A stretch of DNA of 64,000 nucleotides. Source: Parashewanella spongiae (GTDB taxonomy: Bacteria > Pseudomonadota > Gammaproteobacteria > Enterobacterales > Shewanellaceae). The stretch spans positions 2,976,001-3,040,000 of the forward strand of contig NZ_CP037952.1 of the NCBI RefSeq assembly GCF_004358345.1, written 5' to 3'. How positions within the stretch are numbered: the first letter of the stretch is position 1; the number at the start of each line of letters is the position of its first letter. The notes below the pieces were generated by a model, which was not told the origin of the DNA, made no database searches, and saw only the letters and a program-made list of their open reading frames with translations. Shown here piece after piece: positions 17,885 through 27,801 of the stretch. The position numbers and the translations under genes are program-made.

Positions 17885-20800
17885 TTATTTTGAGCCTTCA
17901 CAATGAAGAATAAGCAAATTCAATTCGCGTAACGCTACTGAAAATTTTGCAAATTCATGACTTTTAGAGCTCTTAAAGTCAGCAAGCATATAATTCCAGC
18001 GTGCTAACAGTGCTTCATGACCTTCTATCCAATCAGTAATAATGGCATCTGCGCTACAATCTGTATCACAGGTGGTTAATACTGTTGAAGTCAACGAACG
18101 CTGTTGCCAATCTAATTCTTCTCGATAAGCGGCGCGGGCTAAAGCTTGCCAATGGTTAGCAACTGGTTGCCCTGTTATTTGCACTAAGAACCAATGCAGC
18201 TCAATACGAGCACCTAATTTAAAGTAGGTTTCTGCAACTAATGAGACAGATTTTCCTGAATTTTCTGCTATTTGCGCAATATCTAATGCCGAGAATAATG
18301 TACTCATGCATGCTACTTCTGTTGCTACCTTTTCAGGTACATTTTCTTCAAGTAGTGCGGCAATATCATTATTAAGTTCAACAACTTCGACTTCGATTAA
18401 GTATTTATTAATACCTGCTTTGAGTTCTTCGACAACAGGCTTAAAGAATGCTGCAGTCTCTTCAATACTTGTATTGCGATTACGATGGCGCAAGAACCAA
18501 CGACAGGCACGACGCATACTACGACGAAGTTGATGCAACATTTCACCTTGAACAATTGCTGGTACAACAAAGTTCAAGTCAGTGATTTGCTTAACTATTT
18601 CATTTAGTCCGAAAACTTCACGAGCTATTGTGTAACAAATTCCGATCTCTGCGACAGTGGCACCAGTTTCATCTTGCATGCGTTGAACGAAATTCATGCC
18701 TAAATTATTTACAATTTCATTGGCTAATGAAGTTGCAATAATTTCACCGCGTAATGGGTGTGAAGCCATTTTATCACTATACAGCTCTTGCAATTTTTTA
18801 GGGAAATAAGCTTTTAATAACTGACTTAATAAAGCATCTTCTGTAATTTCAGGAATTACAAATTGCTCTTTAAGAACCATTTTTGCATAGGCAACTAACA
18901 CAGAAAGTTCTGGGCGAGTTAATGGCTGACCAGAAGCTAAACGCTCAGCTAATTCATCATCTGAAGCTAAAAACTCCAATGCTCTATCAAGCTTACCATC
19001 TTTCTCTAGATAGTGGATAAAGCGAATTTGCTCTTTAAGTTGCTCAGCTCCACGAACTTGGGTAACTGAGATTGAACGGGTTTGATCTTGACAGTTTTGT
19101 AAAACAATTTCACTTACTTCTTCAGTCATTTCAACAAGTAACGTATTTCGTTGCTTGATCGTTAAGTCACCTTCTGCGACTAGAGAGTTAAGCAAAATCT
19201 TAATGTTTACTTCGTTATCAGAGCAATCTACACCACCAACGTTATCGACGAAATCCGTATTCATTCGTCCACCGTTAGCCGCATACTCAATACGACCCAA
19301 TTGTGTGCAGCCTAAGTTTCCGCCCTCACCAATAACTTTTGCATTGACTTCAATTCCGTTAACACGAATGGCATCGTTTGCACGATCTCCCACTTCTACA
19401 TGGCTTTCAGTCGTTGCTTTTACGTAAGTTCCAATTCCACCATTCCAAATTAAGTCAACATGCATTGTGAGCAATGTTTTGAGTAATTCATTGGGTGTCA
19501 TTGTGCTTTTCGTTGTGCCGAGCATCTTTTTCATTTCGCTAGAAAGCGGAATTGATTTCGCACTGCGCGAGAAAATACCACCGCCCTTCGAAATTAATTT
19601 AGCACTGTAATCTTCCCAAGATGAACGTGGCAGATCGAATAAGCGTTCACGTTCTACATAACTTGTTTCTGCATCAGGATTTGGATCGATGAAGATGTGC
19701 ATGTGGTTAAATGCAGCTTGAAGACGTATGTGTCTGGATAATAACATTCCGTTTCCAAACACATCACCACCCATGTCACCAATAGCGATACAAGTAAAGT
19801 CCGTTGACTGACAGTCAATTCCAAACTCACGGAAATGACGTTTCACAGATTCCCATGCACCGCGTGCGGTAATACCCATTTTTTTATGGTCATAACCGTT
19901 ACTACCACCTGAAGCAAAGGCATCCCCTAACCAGAAACCATATTCTTCTGCAATTTCATTGGCAATGTCAGAGAAGGTAGCTGTACCTTTATCGGCCGCA
20001 ACAACTAAATATGCATCATCTTCATCATGGCGTACCACATCAACAGGAGGAACAACTTCACCATTGATAATGTTATCGCTTATGTCCAACAAACCACGAA
20101 TAAACATACGGTAGCAGTTTTGTCCTTCATTGAAGAAGGCTTCACGACCACCTTCTGTTGGCAGTTGTTTACAAACGAATCCACCTTTCGCACCGACAGG
20201 AACAATAACCGTATTTTTAACTTGCTGAGCTTTTACAAGTCCTAATACTTCAGTACGGAAATCTTCACGTCGGTCAGACCAACGTAATCCGCCACGAGCT
20301 ACTTTTCCACCACGTAAATGAACCCCTTCTACACGTGTCGAATACACAAAGATTTCATAGCGCGGCAATGGCTTAGGCATCTCTGGGATTTGTGATGGAT
20401 CAAACTTAAACGAAATATATGGTTTTGCTTCGTTGAGCTTGGTAACTTGGTAGAAGTTAGTACGCAGCGTAGCATCGATAAGATCCAAGTAACGACGAAT
20501 AATTCGATCGTCATCCAAACTTGAAACATCATCTAAACGTAAGTTAATTTGCTCAACAAATTTTTCCAAAGTTCGAGTTTTGAGCTTCGGATTAAACTTA
20601 CGAATAAACATTTTTACTAATAATTCCGCGAGAAACGGATAACGAGTAAATGTTTCTTCAATATACGATTGACTGAATGTAGCATCAATTTGACGCATAT
20701 ACTTTGCATAAGCGCGAATAACAGAAACTTCACGACCTGTCAGACTTGAGGCTAAAACAATACGGTTAAATCCATCATCTTCAAGCTCTTTCCGCCAAAC

Positions 20801-22729
20801 CTGAGATAAAGCATTTTGGAATCTATCTTGAATATCAACAAGATTTTCTGTCGCTGCGCCTTTGACTGTCATTAAGAAGTCAAGGATCCAGTATGTTGCA
20901 CCATCTGTAGTTTTAACTTCGTATGGGCGCTCATTAATAACCCGCAAGCCAAAGTTTTCAAGCATCGGTAACACATCTGATAGATGAATTGGTTCGTCTT
21001 TATGAAATAGTTTTAAACGAACTTTATTAGAGTTAATTGCCGATTCTTGTGGCTGATAGAATAGCATCCCTAGTTTGTGATCTTCATCTAAGGCTTCTAG
21101 CTTTTGCATATCTACGACAGCAGAACTAGGTAATACATCTTCTTTATAACTAGGGTGGAACGCATTCAAATAACGCTTACTTAATGCATTGCCCACTTCT
21201 TCACCCAACGCACCATTTAATGCGAAAGTAAGTTTATCTTCCCATGAGCGAGCTGCTTCAATAAGATTATTTTCAATTGCTGCCACATCGACATCCATAT
21301 TATTGTTTTCAACTTTGACAATATAATGTGTACGTGCCAAGGTCGATTCAGAAAAATAGGTCGTAAATTCGACTTCTTCTTTGCTATTAAAATGTTGTGC
21401 TAGAATCCGTTGTGTATCTTCACGCAGCTTAGTATTGTAACGATCTTTTGATACATACACTAAGCAAGACAAGAAGCGACCGTAGCCATCTTTTCTGACA
21501 AATAGTTTCAATTTATCACGGTCTTGCATCTCTAACACACCATGAGCGACAGACATCAGCTCATCTTCATTGCCTTGAATTAGCTCATCACGAGGTAAAT
21601 TTTCAAGGATGTTCATGAGATTTTTATAGTCGTGAGATCTCGGTACTAAACCTGACTTATCTAAAACTCGGCTTACTTTCTCTGCTAGTAATGGAATTTC
21701 TCGAAGACTTCGATTGTATACATTTGATGCATATAACCCGATAAATCTATCTTCACCGACTACATTACCTTTTTTGTCAAAACGTTTTATCCCAATATAA
21801 TCAATATATGCAGGGCGATGTACACGACTCTTACTGTTGCATTTAGTTAGAATAAGTAAGTTATCATCGAGTGCTTCTTTACGTGCTGACTCTGAAAATG
21901 TTGATAAGAATAAACCCTTTTCTGGTTGTTTTTGATCCGGTTTATTCATCAAACCTAAGCTTGTGCCCATATCCGGTACAAGCTCTAAATCACCTTTTAC
22001 AGGGTTAAGGTCGTAACGACGATACCCAAGAATAGTAAAATGGTGATTAACTAGGTAATCTAAAAAGTTTTTTGCTTCAGTTAGATCTTGCTCTTTACCT
22101 GGGTAAGGACGAGACGGTAATTCATTAACAATACTGCTTAACTTATTTGACATTGCTTGCCAATCATTAACTGAAGCAGCAACATCCATGAGTACTGATT
22201 GAATTTCTTTTTCTAATTCTTTTATGTCGTTCTCGCTGCTTTGGCGATCTATTTCAATCAAAAATACAGCAATTTTCTCATCTTCTTTTGGACTATCAAC
22301 CACTCGGCCAATTTTTTCTACTATCTTATTACCGCGCTCAATTGCCAAAGGCATGTGCAACATCATGTGTGCAGTAATTCCGATACGGTTTAGCACCATA
22401 CAGATCGAATCAACCAAAAATGGCATATCCGGTAAAATAATTTCGATAATAGAATGTGTCGACTGCCAACCATGTTTTGACTGGTTAGGGTTAAACACTT
22501 TTAAATGAGTTTGACCAAAGGAAGTTTTGTTTAATGCGTTCCACAAGCTAAGTATTGCACCGTATAGGTCACTATCATTACGTGCATGTAAGTCATCTTT
22601 TGACATTTGCGCATAAAGACAGTCAGCAAATTGCTCAACTTGTTTCGCTTGAGAAGGCTGGACTTTTTTATTGATCAAATTGATTACGTTTTCAAGTAAT
22701 ACTGAGGGCGTTGCATCTTTCAAGGCCAT
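17885..22729 (-). CDS. gdhB: NAD-specific glutamate dehydrogenase, large (180 kDa) type
   Basis: A 1614-aa enzyme that deaminates glutamate to 2-oxoglutarate with NAD, the large class found in many Gammaproteobacteria and Pseudomonas. The long N-terminal half is the regulatory region with ACT-like segments; the dehydrogenase core lies at about residues 800-1200, with PVGAKGGFVCKQLP, IAIGDMGGDVFGNGM and VIGEGGNLGCTQLGR, and the C-terminal region is the usual helical extension. Full length, no break. It is followed by a strong terminator and then pyrD. A palindrome 72-85 bp upstream may be a control site. Gene symbol usage varies between species. Confidence 0.93.
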   Translation of the reverse strand: MALKDATPSVLLENVINLINKKVQPSQAKQVEQFADCLYAQMSKDDLHARNDSDLYGAILSLWNALNKTSFGQTHLKVFNPNQSKHGWQSTHSIIEIILPDMPFLVDSICMVLNRIGITAHMMLHMPLAIERGNKIVEKIGRVVDSPKEDEKIAVFLIEIDRQSSENDIKELEKEIQSVLMDVAASVNDWQAMSNKLSSIVNELPSRPYPGKEQDLTEAKNFLDYLVNHHFTILGYRRYDLNPVKGDLELVPDMGTSLGLMNKPDQKQPEKGLFLSTFSESARKEALDDNLLILTKCNSKSRVHRPAYIDYIGIKRFDKKGNVVGEDRFIGLYASNVYNRSLREIPLLAEKVSRVLDKSGLVPRSHDYKNLMNILENLPRDELIQGNEDELMSVAHGVLEMQDRDKLKLFVRKDGYGRFLSCLVYVSKDRYNTKLREDTQRILAQHFNSKEEVEFTTYFSESTLARTHYIVKVENNNMDVDVAAIENNLIEAARSWEDKLTFALNGALGEEVGNALSKRYLNAFHPSYKEDVLPSSAVVDMQKLEALDEDHKLGMLFYQPQESAINSNKVRLKLFHKDEPIHLSDVLPMLENFGLRVINERPYEVKTTDGATYWILDFLMTVKGAATENLVDIQDRFQNALSQVWRKELEDDGFNRIVLASSLTGREVSVIRAYAKYMRQIDATFSQSYIEETFTRYPFLAELLVKMFIRKFNPKLKTRTLEKFVEQINLRLDDVSSLDDDRIIRRYLDLIDATLRTNFYQVTKLNEAKPYISFKFDPSQIPEMPKPLPRYEIFVYSTRVEGVHLRGGKVARGGLRWSDRREDFRTEVLGLVKAQQVKNTVIVPVGAKGGFVCKQLPTEGGREAFFNEGQNCYRMFIRGLLDISDNIINGEVVPPVDVVRHDEDDAYLVVAADKGTATFSDIANEIAEEYGFWLGDAFASGGSNGYDHKKMGITARGAWESVKRHFREFGIDCQSTDFTCIAIGDMGGDVFGNGMLLSRHIRLQAAFNHMHIFIDPNPDAETSYVERERLFDLPRSSWEDYSAKLISKGGGIFSRSAKSIPLSSEMKKMLGTTKSTMTPNELLKTLLTMHVDLIWNGGIGTYVKATTESHVEVGDRANDAIRVNGIEVNAKVIGEGGNLGCTQLGRIEYAANGGRMNTDFVDNVGGVDCSDNEVNIKILLNSLVAEGDLTIKQRNTLLVEMTEEVSEIVLQNCQDQTRSISVTQVRGAEQLKEQIRFIHYLEKDGKLDRALEFLASDDELAERLASGQPLTRPELSVLVAYAKMVLKEQFVIPEITEDALLSQLLKAYFPKKLQELYSDKMASHPLRGEIIATSLANEIVNNLGMNFVQRMQDETGATVAEIGICYTIAREVFGLNEIVKQITDLNFVVPAIVQGEMLHQLRRSMRRACRWFLRHRNRNTSIEETAAFFKPVVEELKAGINKYLIEVEVVELNNDIAALLEENVPEKVATEVACMSTLFSALDIAQIAENSGKSVSLVAETYFKLGARIELHWFLVQITGQPVANHWQALARAAYREELDWQQRSLTSTVLTTCDTDCSADAIITDWIEGHEALLARWNYMLADFKSSKSHEFAKFSVALRELNLLILHCEGSK

Positions 22730-22800
22730 TTTGCTGTTTCCTTAAGCGTCTATGGCAGCGCTTTTTCATGGTTAGGATGCTTGAAATATTCGAGTACAGA

Positions 22801-22814
22801 GCGGAATATTCCGC
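22801..22814. promoter_or_regulatory. Palindrome upstream of NAD-GDH
   Basis: GCGGAATATTCCGC is a perfect 14-bp palindrome 72 bp upstream of the glutamate dehydrogenase start, in an otherwise AT-rich leader. Position and symmetry fit an operator; no regulator can be named. Confidence 0.35.
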
Positions 22815-22956
22815 ACCATGTCGCGAAGTTTATTACTAAATGGGATATTTTTCGAGAAAAATTTTAGTGGTATTTCCACTAATTAAAAAGAAAGTAGACT
22901 AGATAAAATTTTTTGTTGAAGAAAAAGTCAATTTCTTGGACTGACTATTCAAAATT

Positions 22957-22982
22957 CGAGTGAGAGCCGTTCCTCCCACTCG
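22957..22982 (-). terminator. Terminator-like hairpin after the RND gene
   Basis: CGAGTGGGAG and CTCTCACTCG pair around a short GAACGG loop, followed on the minus strand by AATTTTG; it lies 11 bp after the stop codon. The T-run is weak. Confidence 0.6.
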
Positions 22983-22992
22983 ATATTAATGT

Positions 22993-25299
22993 CTAACGCT
23001 TTGTCCAAAATACAGCAGATAAAGCTGGAATTATTATGATTGCTCCGAGCATATTAACTAAGAACATAAATGTCAGTAATATTCCCATATCCATTTGAAA
23101 TTTTAACGCGGAAAAAAACCATGTGCTCACCCCGATAGCAAGAGTAAGTCCAGTGAATATAACTGCACTCCCTCTTTCTTGAAGCGCCTCTAAATAAGCT
23201 TGATGCACAGATAACCCTGCCGTTAACTTTCCGGACATTGTAGACAGAATATAAATACCGTAATCAACACCTATTCCAACGCCTAACGCAATAACAGGCA
23301 AGGTACTAACGACTAAACCAATATCTAAATAGGTCATTAATGCTTGTGCCAATGTTGAAACAACATACAAAGGGATGAGTACCACAATGGTAGCTTTTAA
23401 AGATTTAAAACTTATCAAACATAAAATAAACACTGCACCATAAACATATAGCATCATTGGTAACTGTGCATCAGCTACGGCTTCGTTGGTTGCGGCCATA
23501 ACTCCTGCAGGGCCTGAAGCAAGCTTGAATTGTAAGTCAGAGCCATCAAACTGTTGAGCCAATACTTTAACTTTATCAATAACGGTTTCTATTGTTTCAG
23601 CTTTGTGATCAGTAAGGAATACATAAATTGGCATAACCGAACAATCACGATTTAATAGTCCTGATGTGGTCGGAACGCGACCAATGGCTTGAACTAAACT
23701 TGCCGTTGTACGCGGCAACATCTGCCATTTAGCATTACCTTCATTAAAGCCAGCATTCACCTTCTTTGCCACAGACGCTAAACTAACCGTCGACTGCACA
23801 CCTTGAGTATTTGAAATCAGCCACTCAAATTCGTCAATCTTTTTGATTAGTTCGTAATATGTACAGGCTTCTGGTTTTCCTTCAACTAGTATTGTTAACA
23901 CATCTGTAGTGATAGAAAAATTATTGGTTATATATGCTGTATCGAGATTATATCTAGAATCATAATGTAAAGCTGGTGCACCCGAATGTAAGTCCCCTAT
24001 CTTCAACTGTTGAGACTGATATAAAGCTAGCCCATAGATAACACTAGTAATAACCAATACATACTTTGCATATCTTGGTGTAGCAAAACACGCCAACTTT
24101 GACCAAATTGGATTAGTTTCAACGTTATCTACGGCTTTATTCTGAGCCGTAGAAAGATCAGTAAAGGATAATAAAACTGGTAGTAAGATAAGATTCGTTA
24201 AAATGATAACGGCAACACCTAGTGAAGCTGAAATGGCGAGTTCACGGATGATTCCGATGTCAATTGAAAGCAGTGTGAGAAAACCTACTGTATCTGAAAG
24301 TAGAGCTACGCCACCCGGGATCAATAAGCTTCTAAAAGCTAAAGTAGCGGCAATTTTAGTCGTTACTCCTTTCACTACACGTTGTTTAATAGCATTGATC
24401 ATTTGCACGCCATGACTGACGCCTATTGCAAATACGAGGAAAGGAACCAAAATTGACATTGGATCTATGCCAAAACCAACTACAGTAAGCAAACCTAATT
24501 GCCATTCAACAGCGATTAAGCTGCAAACCAAAGGTAAAACAGTTAACAATAATGAGCGCGAAAACAAATAAACCATTACAGCAGTGATTGCGATTGCAAC
24601 TAAAAAAAATAGTAAAACCCCTTTAGCACCATCAGCAACATCACCAGCCATTTTTGAAAAACCAATAATATGTATTTTTATTTCATCAGTTTCATATTTA
24701 ACTCTTAATTGTTGCTCTAATTCGTTTGCTAACGCAATAGTATCAAGAGCCTTACCTGTTTGAGGATCAAATTCCATCAATTGTGCCGAAACTATGGCTG
24801 CGGAATAATTCTCTGAAACTAAACGTCCAACGATACCAGCTTTCTCAATATTAGCTTGAACACGTTTTAAACTTTCTTCGTTGGAACTAAAGTCGGCAGG
24901 AATGACAGGACCACCAGCAAAACCATCTTCAACGACCTCAGTAAAGCGTGTTGAAGGAGAAAATAAAGATTTGACCTGAGCTCTATCAACGCCCGGTATG
25001 AAAAACAGTTGATCGTGTACCTGTTTAAAAACTTCAAAAAAATGAGGATTAAAAATGTTTCCGCTTGAGTCCTCTACTGCAACCATAATTGAGTTTGCAC
25101 CACCAAATTGTTTTTGGTGTTTCAAATAGGTTTTCATGTACTCATGTTGTAGTGGAATATTTTTAGTGAACGCGGCATCCATTTTCAATTGGCTCGCCTG
25201 AAACCCTAAAAATATACTCAATAAAACAAAGGCGCATATCACCCATCCTCGGTGACGGAATATAAACGTTTCTAATCCATTAACCCATTTTTCTAACAT
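22993..25299 (-). CDS. RND-superfamily transporter (MMPL/HAE3-like)
   Basis: A 768-aa inner-membrane protein with the RND layout: one N-terminal membrane helix (residues 15-37), a large periplasmic loop, five to six helices (about 225-390), a second periplasmic loop, and a final helix bundle (about 620-760). The helix motif GVGIGVDYGIYILS near residue 672 carries the Asp that typically relays protons. Such single-chain exporters move lipids or hydrophobic compounds. It is the last gene of a four-gene leftward cluster (DUF1302, DUF1329, YCF48-like, RND) that recurs in marine and soil Proteobacteria. ATG 25299 follows AAGG and lies 12 bp after the previous stop. Substrate unknown. Confidence 0.85.
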   Translation of the reverse strand: MLEKWVNGLETFIFRHRGWVICAFVLLSIFLGFQASQLKMDAAFTKNIPLQHEYMKTYLKHQKQFGGANSIMVAVEDSSGNIFNPHFFEVFKQVHDQLFFIPGVDRAQVKSLFSPSTRFTEVVEDGFAGGPVIPADFSSNEESLKRVQANIEKAGIVGRLVSENYSAAIVSAQLMEFDPQTGKALDTIALANELEQQLRVKYETDEIKIHIIGFSKMAGDVADGAKGVLLFFLVAIAITAVMVYLFSRSLLLTVLPLVCSLIAVEWQLGLLTVVGFGIDPMSILVPFLVFAIGVSHGVQMINAIKQRVVKGVTTKIAATLAFRSLLIPGGVALLSDTVGFLTLLSIDIGIIRELAISASLGVAVIILTNLILLPVLLSFTDLSTAQNKAVDNVETNPIWSKLACFATPRYAKYVLVITSVIYGLALYQSQQLKIGDLHSGAPALHYDSRYNLDTAYITNNFSITTDVLTILVEGKPEACTYYELIKKIDEFEWLISNTQGVQSTVSLASVAKKVNAGFNEGNAKWQMLPRTTASLVQAIGRVPTTSGLLNRDCSVMPIYVFLTDHKAETIETVIDKVKVLAQQFDGSDLQFKLASGPAGVMAATNEAVADAQLPMMLYVYGAVFILCLISFKSLKATIVVLIPLYVVSTLAQALMTYLDIGLVVSTLPVIALGVGIGVDYGIYILSTMSGKLTAGLSVHQAYLEALQERGSAVIFTGLTLAIGVSTWFFSALKFQMDMGILLTFMFLVNMLGAIIIIPALSAVFWTKR

Positions 25300-25311
25300 G
25301 GTACAGCCTTA

Positions 25312-26325
25312 TTATTGTTGTTTATTTAAATCTAAAAGTTGCAAACCTTGTGTGCCACCAAGCCATACATGTCCATTTTCATTTTGAGCAATAGCCAATA
25401 TATTCTGTCCTTTCAGTTGCTTAACAATAACAATACTCCGGTCATTTTTGACTCTAAGCACTGCACCTGAGTTACCAACTAAAAAAGTTTCATTATTTAT
25501 TATCACGCTTCCAAAAATACTCGAGTCTATAGGCGTTTTAAGCTTATGCCATCCATTTAATATTTTATCCGTTTTAAAAACATTTCCTCTAAGTCCTGAA
25601 AAAATAAACCCGTTTTGTGTTTCAATGCCAGTAAACATTGAGCCTTCATAAGGGAATTCCGTTTTAGTAAAAAAATGTCCTTTATTCGATGATATAGAAA
25701 CTAAGCCTAACTCTCCGATTAAAATGGTACGTCCATCTGTTGTTTTTAAAATCTTGTTAAAGTGTGGCAGTAAAGATGCTTTTTCAATTTTGTAACCTTC
25801 AGGATCGTTTGTCTTTAAATCCTCTAAATACGCTTTATCATCATCAAGTAACAACTCTTCATGAAATTCTTCACTCCAAGTATTTCCACCATCAACAGTC
25901 CGATAAAAAAGTCCGTAAGCTCCTACCGCAACCCCTTCCATTTCATTAAAAAATAATATATCTAAAAATGGTTTTTCAATCTCAGAAGACTCAAAAGCGA
26001 TACTCCAAGTCTTCCCTCCGTCAGAGGTTTGTAAAATGGTTGCATCATGCCCTACAGCCCATCCCTTTACGCTGTTCAAAAAAAACACGTTGGTTAAATT
26101 TGTAGAAGTTGGACTGGCAACCTGCTTCCACGATTCATCTAGATAGAAAATATGACCACGCTCACCAACAGCAATTAACTTGTGTCCAGCTTGAGCAATA
26201 TCGGTAATAAGTGCAGAGACTGCTTTGGGTTGAATTTGAGTATTAGCAGAAGAATAAAAACTCACTGTATAAAACAACAAACTCAAGCCAAAACAAACTG
26301 TTTTGCACAACGATTGTAAATACAT
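25312..26325 (-). CDS. YCF48-like beta-propeller protein, periplasmic
   Basis: A 337-aa protein with a signal peptide (residues 1-28, ending near SSANTQ). The rest is built of repeated BNR/YCF48-type blades: VGERGHIFYLD, GWAVGHDATILQTSDGGKTW, GVAVGAYGLFYRTVDGGNTW, LIGELGLVSISSNKG and similar to the end. The SDGGKTW/VDGGNTW repeats are the Asp-box hallmark. The YCF48 name comes from a photosystem II assembly factor, but homologues in non-photosynthetic bacteria sit with RND exporters, probably as scaffold or accessory. It lies 12 bp upstream of the RND gene and about 100 bp after the DUF1329 gene, so it is probably co-transcribed. Confidence 0.82.
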   Translation of the reverse strand: MYLQSLCKTVCFGLSLLFYTVSFYSSANTQIQPKAVSALITDIAQAGHKLIAVGERGHIFYLDESWKQVASPTSTNLTNVFFLNSVKGWAVGHDATILQTSDGGKTWSIAFESSEIEKPFLDILFFNEMEGVAVGAYGLFYRTVDGGNTWSEEFHEELLLDDDKAYLEDLKTNDPEGYKIEKASLLPHFNKILKTTDGRTILIGELGLVSISSNKGHFFTKTEFPYEGSMFTGIETQNGFIFSGLRGNVFKTDKILNGWHKLKTPIDSSIFGSVIINNETFLVGNSGAVLRVKNDRSIVIVKQLKGQNILAIAQNENGHVWLGGTQGLQLLDLNKQQ

Positions 26326-26422
26326 AAAAGGACTACCTGTAGTGTTGCAAATTTAAGTGTAGATATATGTGGTTAATCAATTCCTAAGAAAAGATTAACC
26401 ACAATTTTGAATGACTGAATGG

Positions 26423-27787
26423 CTATCGAATACCACTACGACGTAAAGCAGAAGGCGTGAAGTCAGAATCATTCAACTTCGCATCAAAGTTATACATTTG
26501 ACCTTCATTATCTAAACCCATCGCAATATAACGACGGGATTGAAGATCATGAAATACTTCAAGTGTACTCCACTGTGTAGGCACTTCGTAATAGTTCAAA
26601 CCATGCGCTACTGCCACACGATATAATTGATCACGATTATCATATAAATCCGCTGCAGAAATCTGCCAAGAATCTTCATCGATATAGAACACACGAGTTT
26701 TATATAGATGGCTTGTACCCGGTTTTAGAGTCGCTTTCACTTCCCAAACACGATGTTTTTCCCAGCGTACATATTGAGGATCAATATGGCCTGGAGTTAA
26801 AATTTGGTCATATTCAATTTTGTCAGAATGCAGACGATAATCGTTGTAAGGAATATAGATTTCCTTTTTGCCAATTAATTCCCAGTTATAACGAACTGGT
26901 GAACCATTGAACATATCAAAATCATCAGTCGTTCTGAGACCATCAGATACTGAGCCTGGGGTATCAAAAGCCACATTTGGTGCTTTACGTACGCGACGCT
27001 GTCCTGTGTTATAAGTCCAAGCTTGACGTGGGAGTTTTTCTTGATCCATGGTTTCTTTGACGAGCAACGCAGTACCAGCTAAACGAGCAGGCTGGGTAAC
27101 AACTTGTTTGAAGAAAAATAATGTATTGTCTTTTTGTAACTTGTCCAACGTCATTTCAGGTCGTGTATATTCAAAGCGTATTTGCTCACTGGTTTCAACT
27201 AGTGTATATGAACCACCTGAAGTTGGTGCAGCTTGGCTACGAGACGTTTCGACGTCTACGCCACGGAATCGTAATATATGGTTCCACACAGCTTCTAAGC
27301 CATTTTTAGGCATAGGAAAAGGCACGCCAATGACAGCCCCAGAAACACCATTACCCTCTGCAACTAACTCGGCTTTGGTTGCATTTGATTTTGTTGCATC
27401 ATAAACATATTGCGGTGCAGCAGCACTACGTCTTGTTTGATAAACATTCATCTTAAAAGTATCAGGATACAAATTAAACAAAGCTAACAAACCAGGAGTT
27501 AAATACTCCTTATATTGTGCTTTATTGCCATTGGTTATAGTGAATAATACTTTGTCATTTGGAAACGGATCTGGATGGTGCATACCATTTTTATAACCAG
27601 CGACTGGTTTTGTGATTCCACCTGTCCACTTTGGAATTGTGCCGTCTGCATTCCCAGCTACTTCACCACCAAGAGGCGTCAAGCTTTCCCCCAATTTATT
27701 CGCATCAGCTTGAGAAATCTTCGCGGATGCAATTGGAGCTGTAATAGCCAATACTATAGCTGCAGACAATAGAGTCATCTTTTTCAT
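26423..27787 (-). CDS. DUF1329 family outer-membrane-associated protein
   Basis: A 454-aa exported protein with a clear signal peptide (MKKMTLLSAAIVLAITAPIASA, cleaved near residue 22). The mature part has the DUF1329 features seen in LGESLTPLGGEVAGNADGT at the start and the repeated YDNRDQLYRVA and HDLQSRRYIA blocks near the end, a fold related to lipoprotein-carrier (LolA/LolB-like) proteins by family knowledge. It almost always travels with DUF1302, whose stop is 14 bp upstream here. A role in moving a hydrophobic compound across the periplasm together with the RND protein is a reasonable inference; no substrate is known from this sequence. Confidence 0.85.
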   Translation of the reverse strand: MKKMTLLSAAIVLAITAPIASAKISQADANKLGESLTPLGGEVAGNADGTIPKWTGGITKPVAGYKNGMHHPDPFPNDKVLFTITNGNKAQYKEYLTPGLLALFNLYPDTFKMNVYQTRRSAAAPQYVYDATKSNATKAELVAEGNGVSGAVIGVPFPMPKNGLEAVWNHILRFRGVDVETSRSQAAPTSGGSYTLVETSEQIRFEYTRPEMTLDKLQKDNTLFFFKQVVTQPARLAGTALLVKETMDQEKLPRQAWTYNTGQRRVRKAPNVAFDTPGSVSDGLRTTDDFDMFNGSPVRYNWELIGKKEIYIPYNDYRLHSDKIEYDQILTPGHIDPQYVRWEKHRVWEVKATLKPGTSHLYKTRVFYIDEDSWQISAADLYDNRDQLYRVAVAHGLNYYEVPTQWSTLEVFHDLQSRRYIAMGLDNEGQMYNFDAKLNDSDFTPSALRRSGIR

Positions 27788-27801
27788 TTTTATTGTCCTT
27801 A

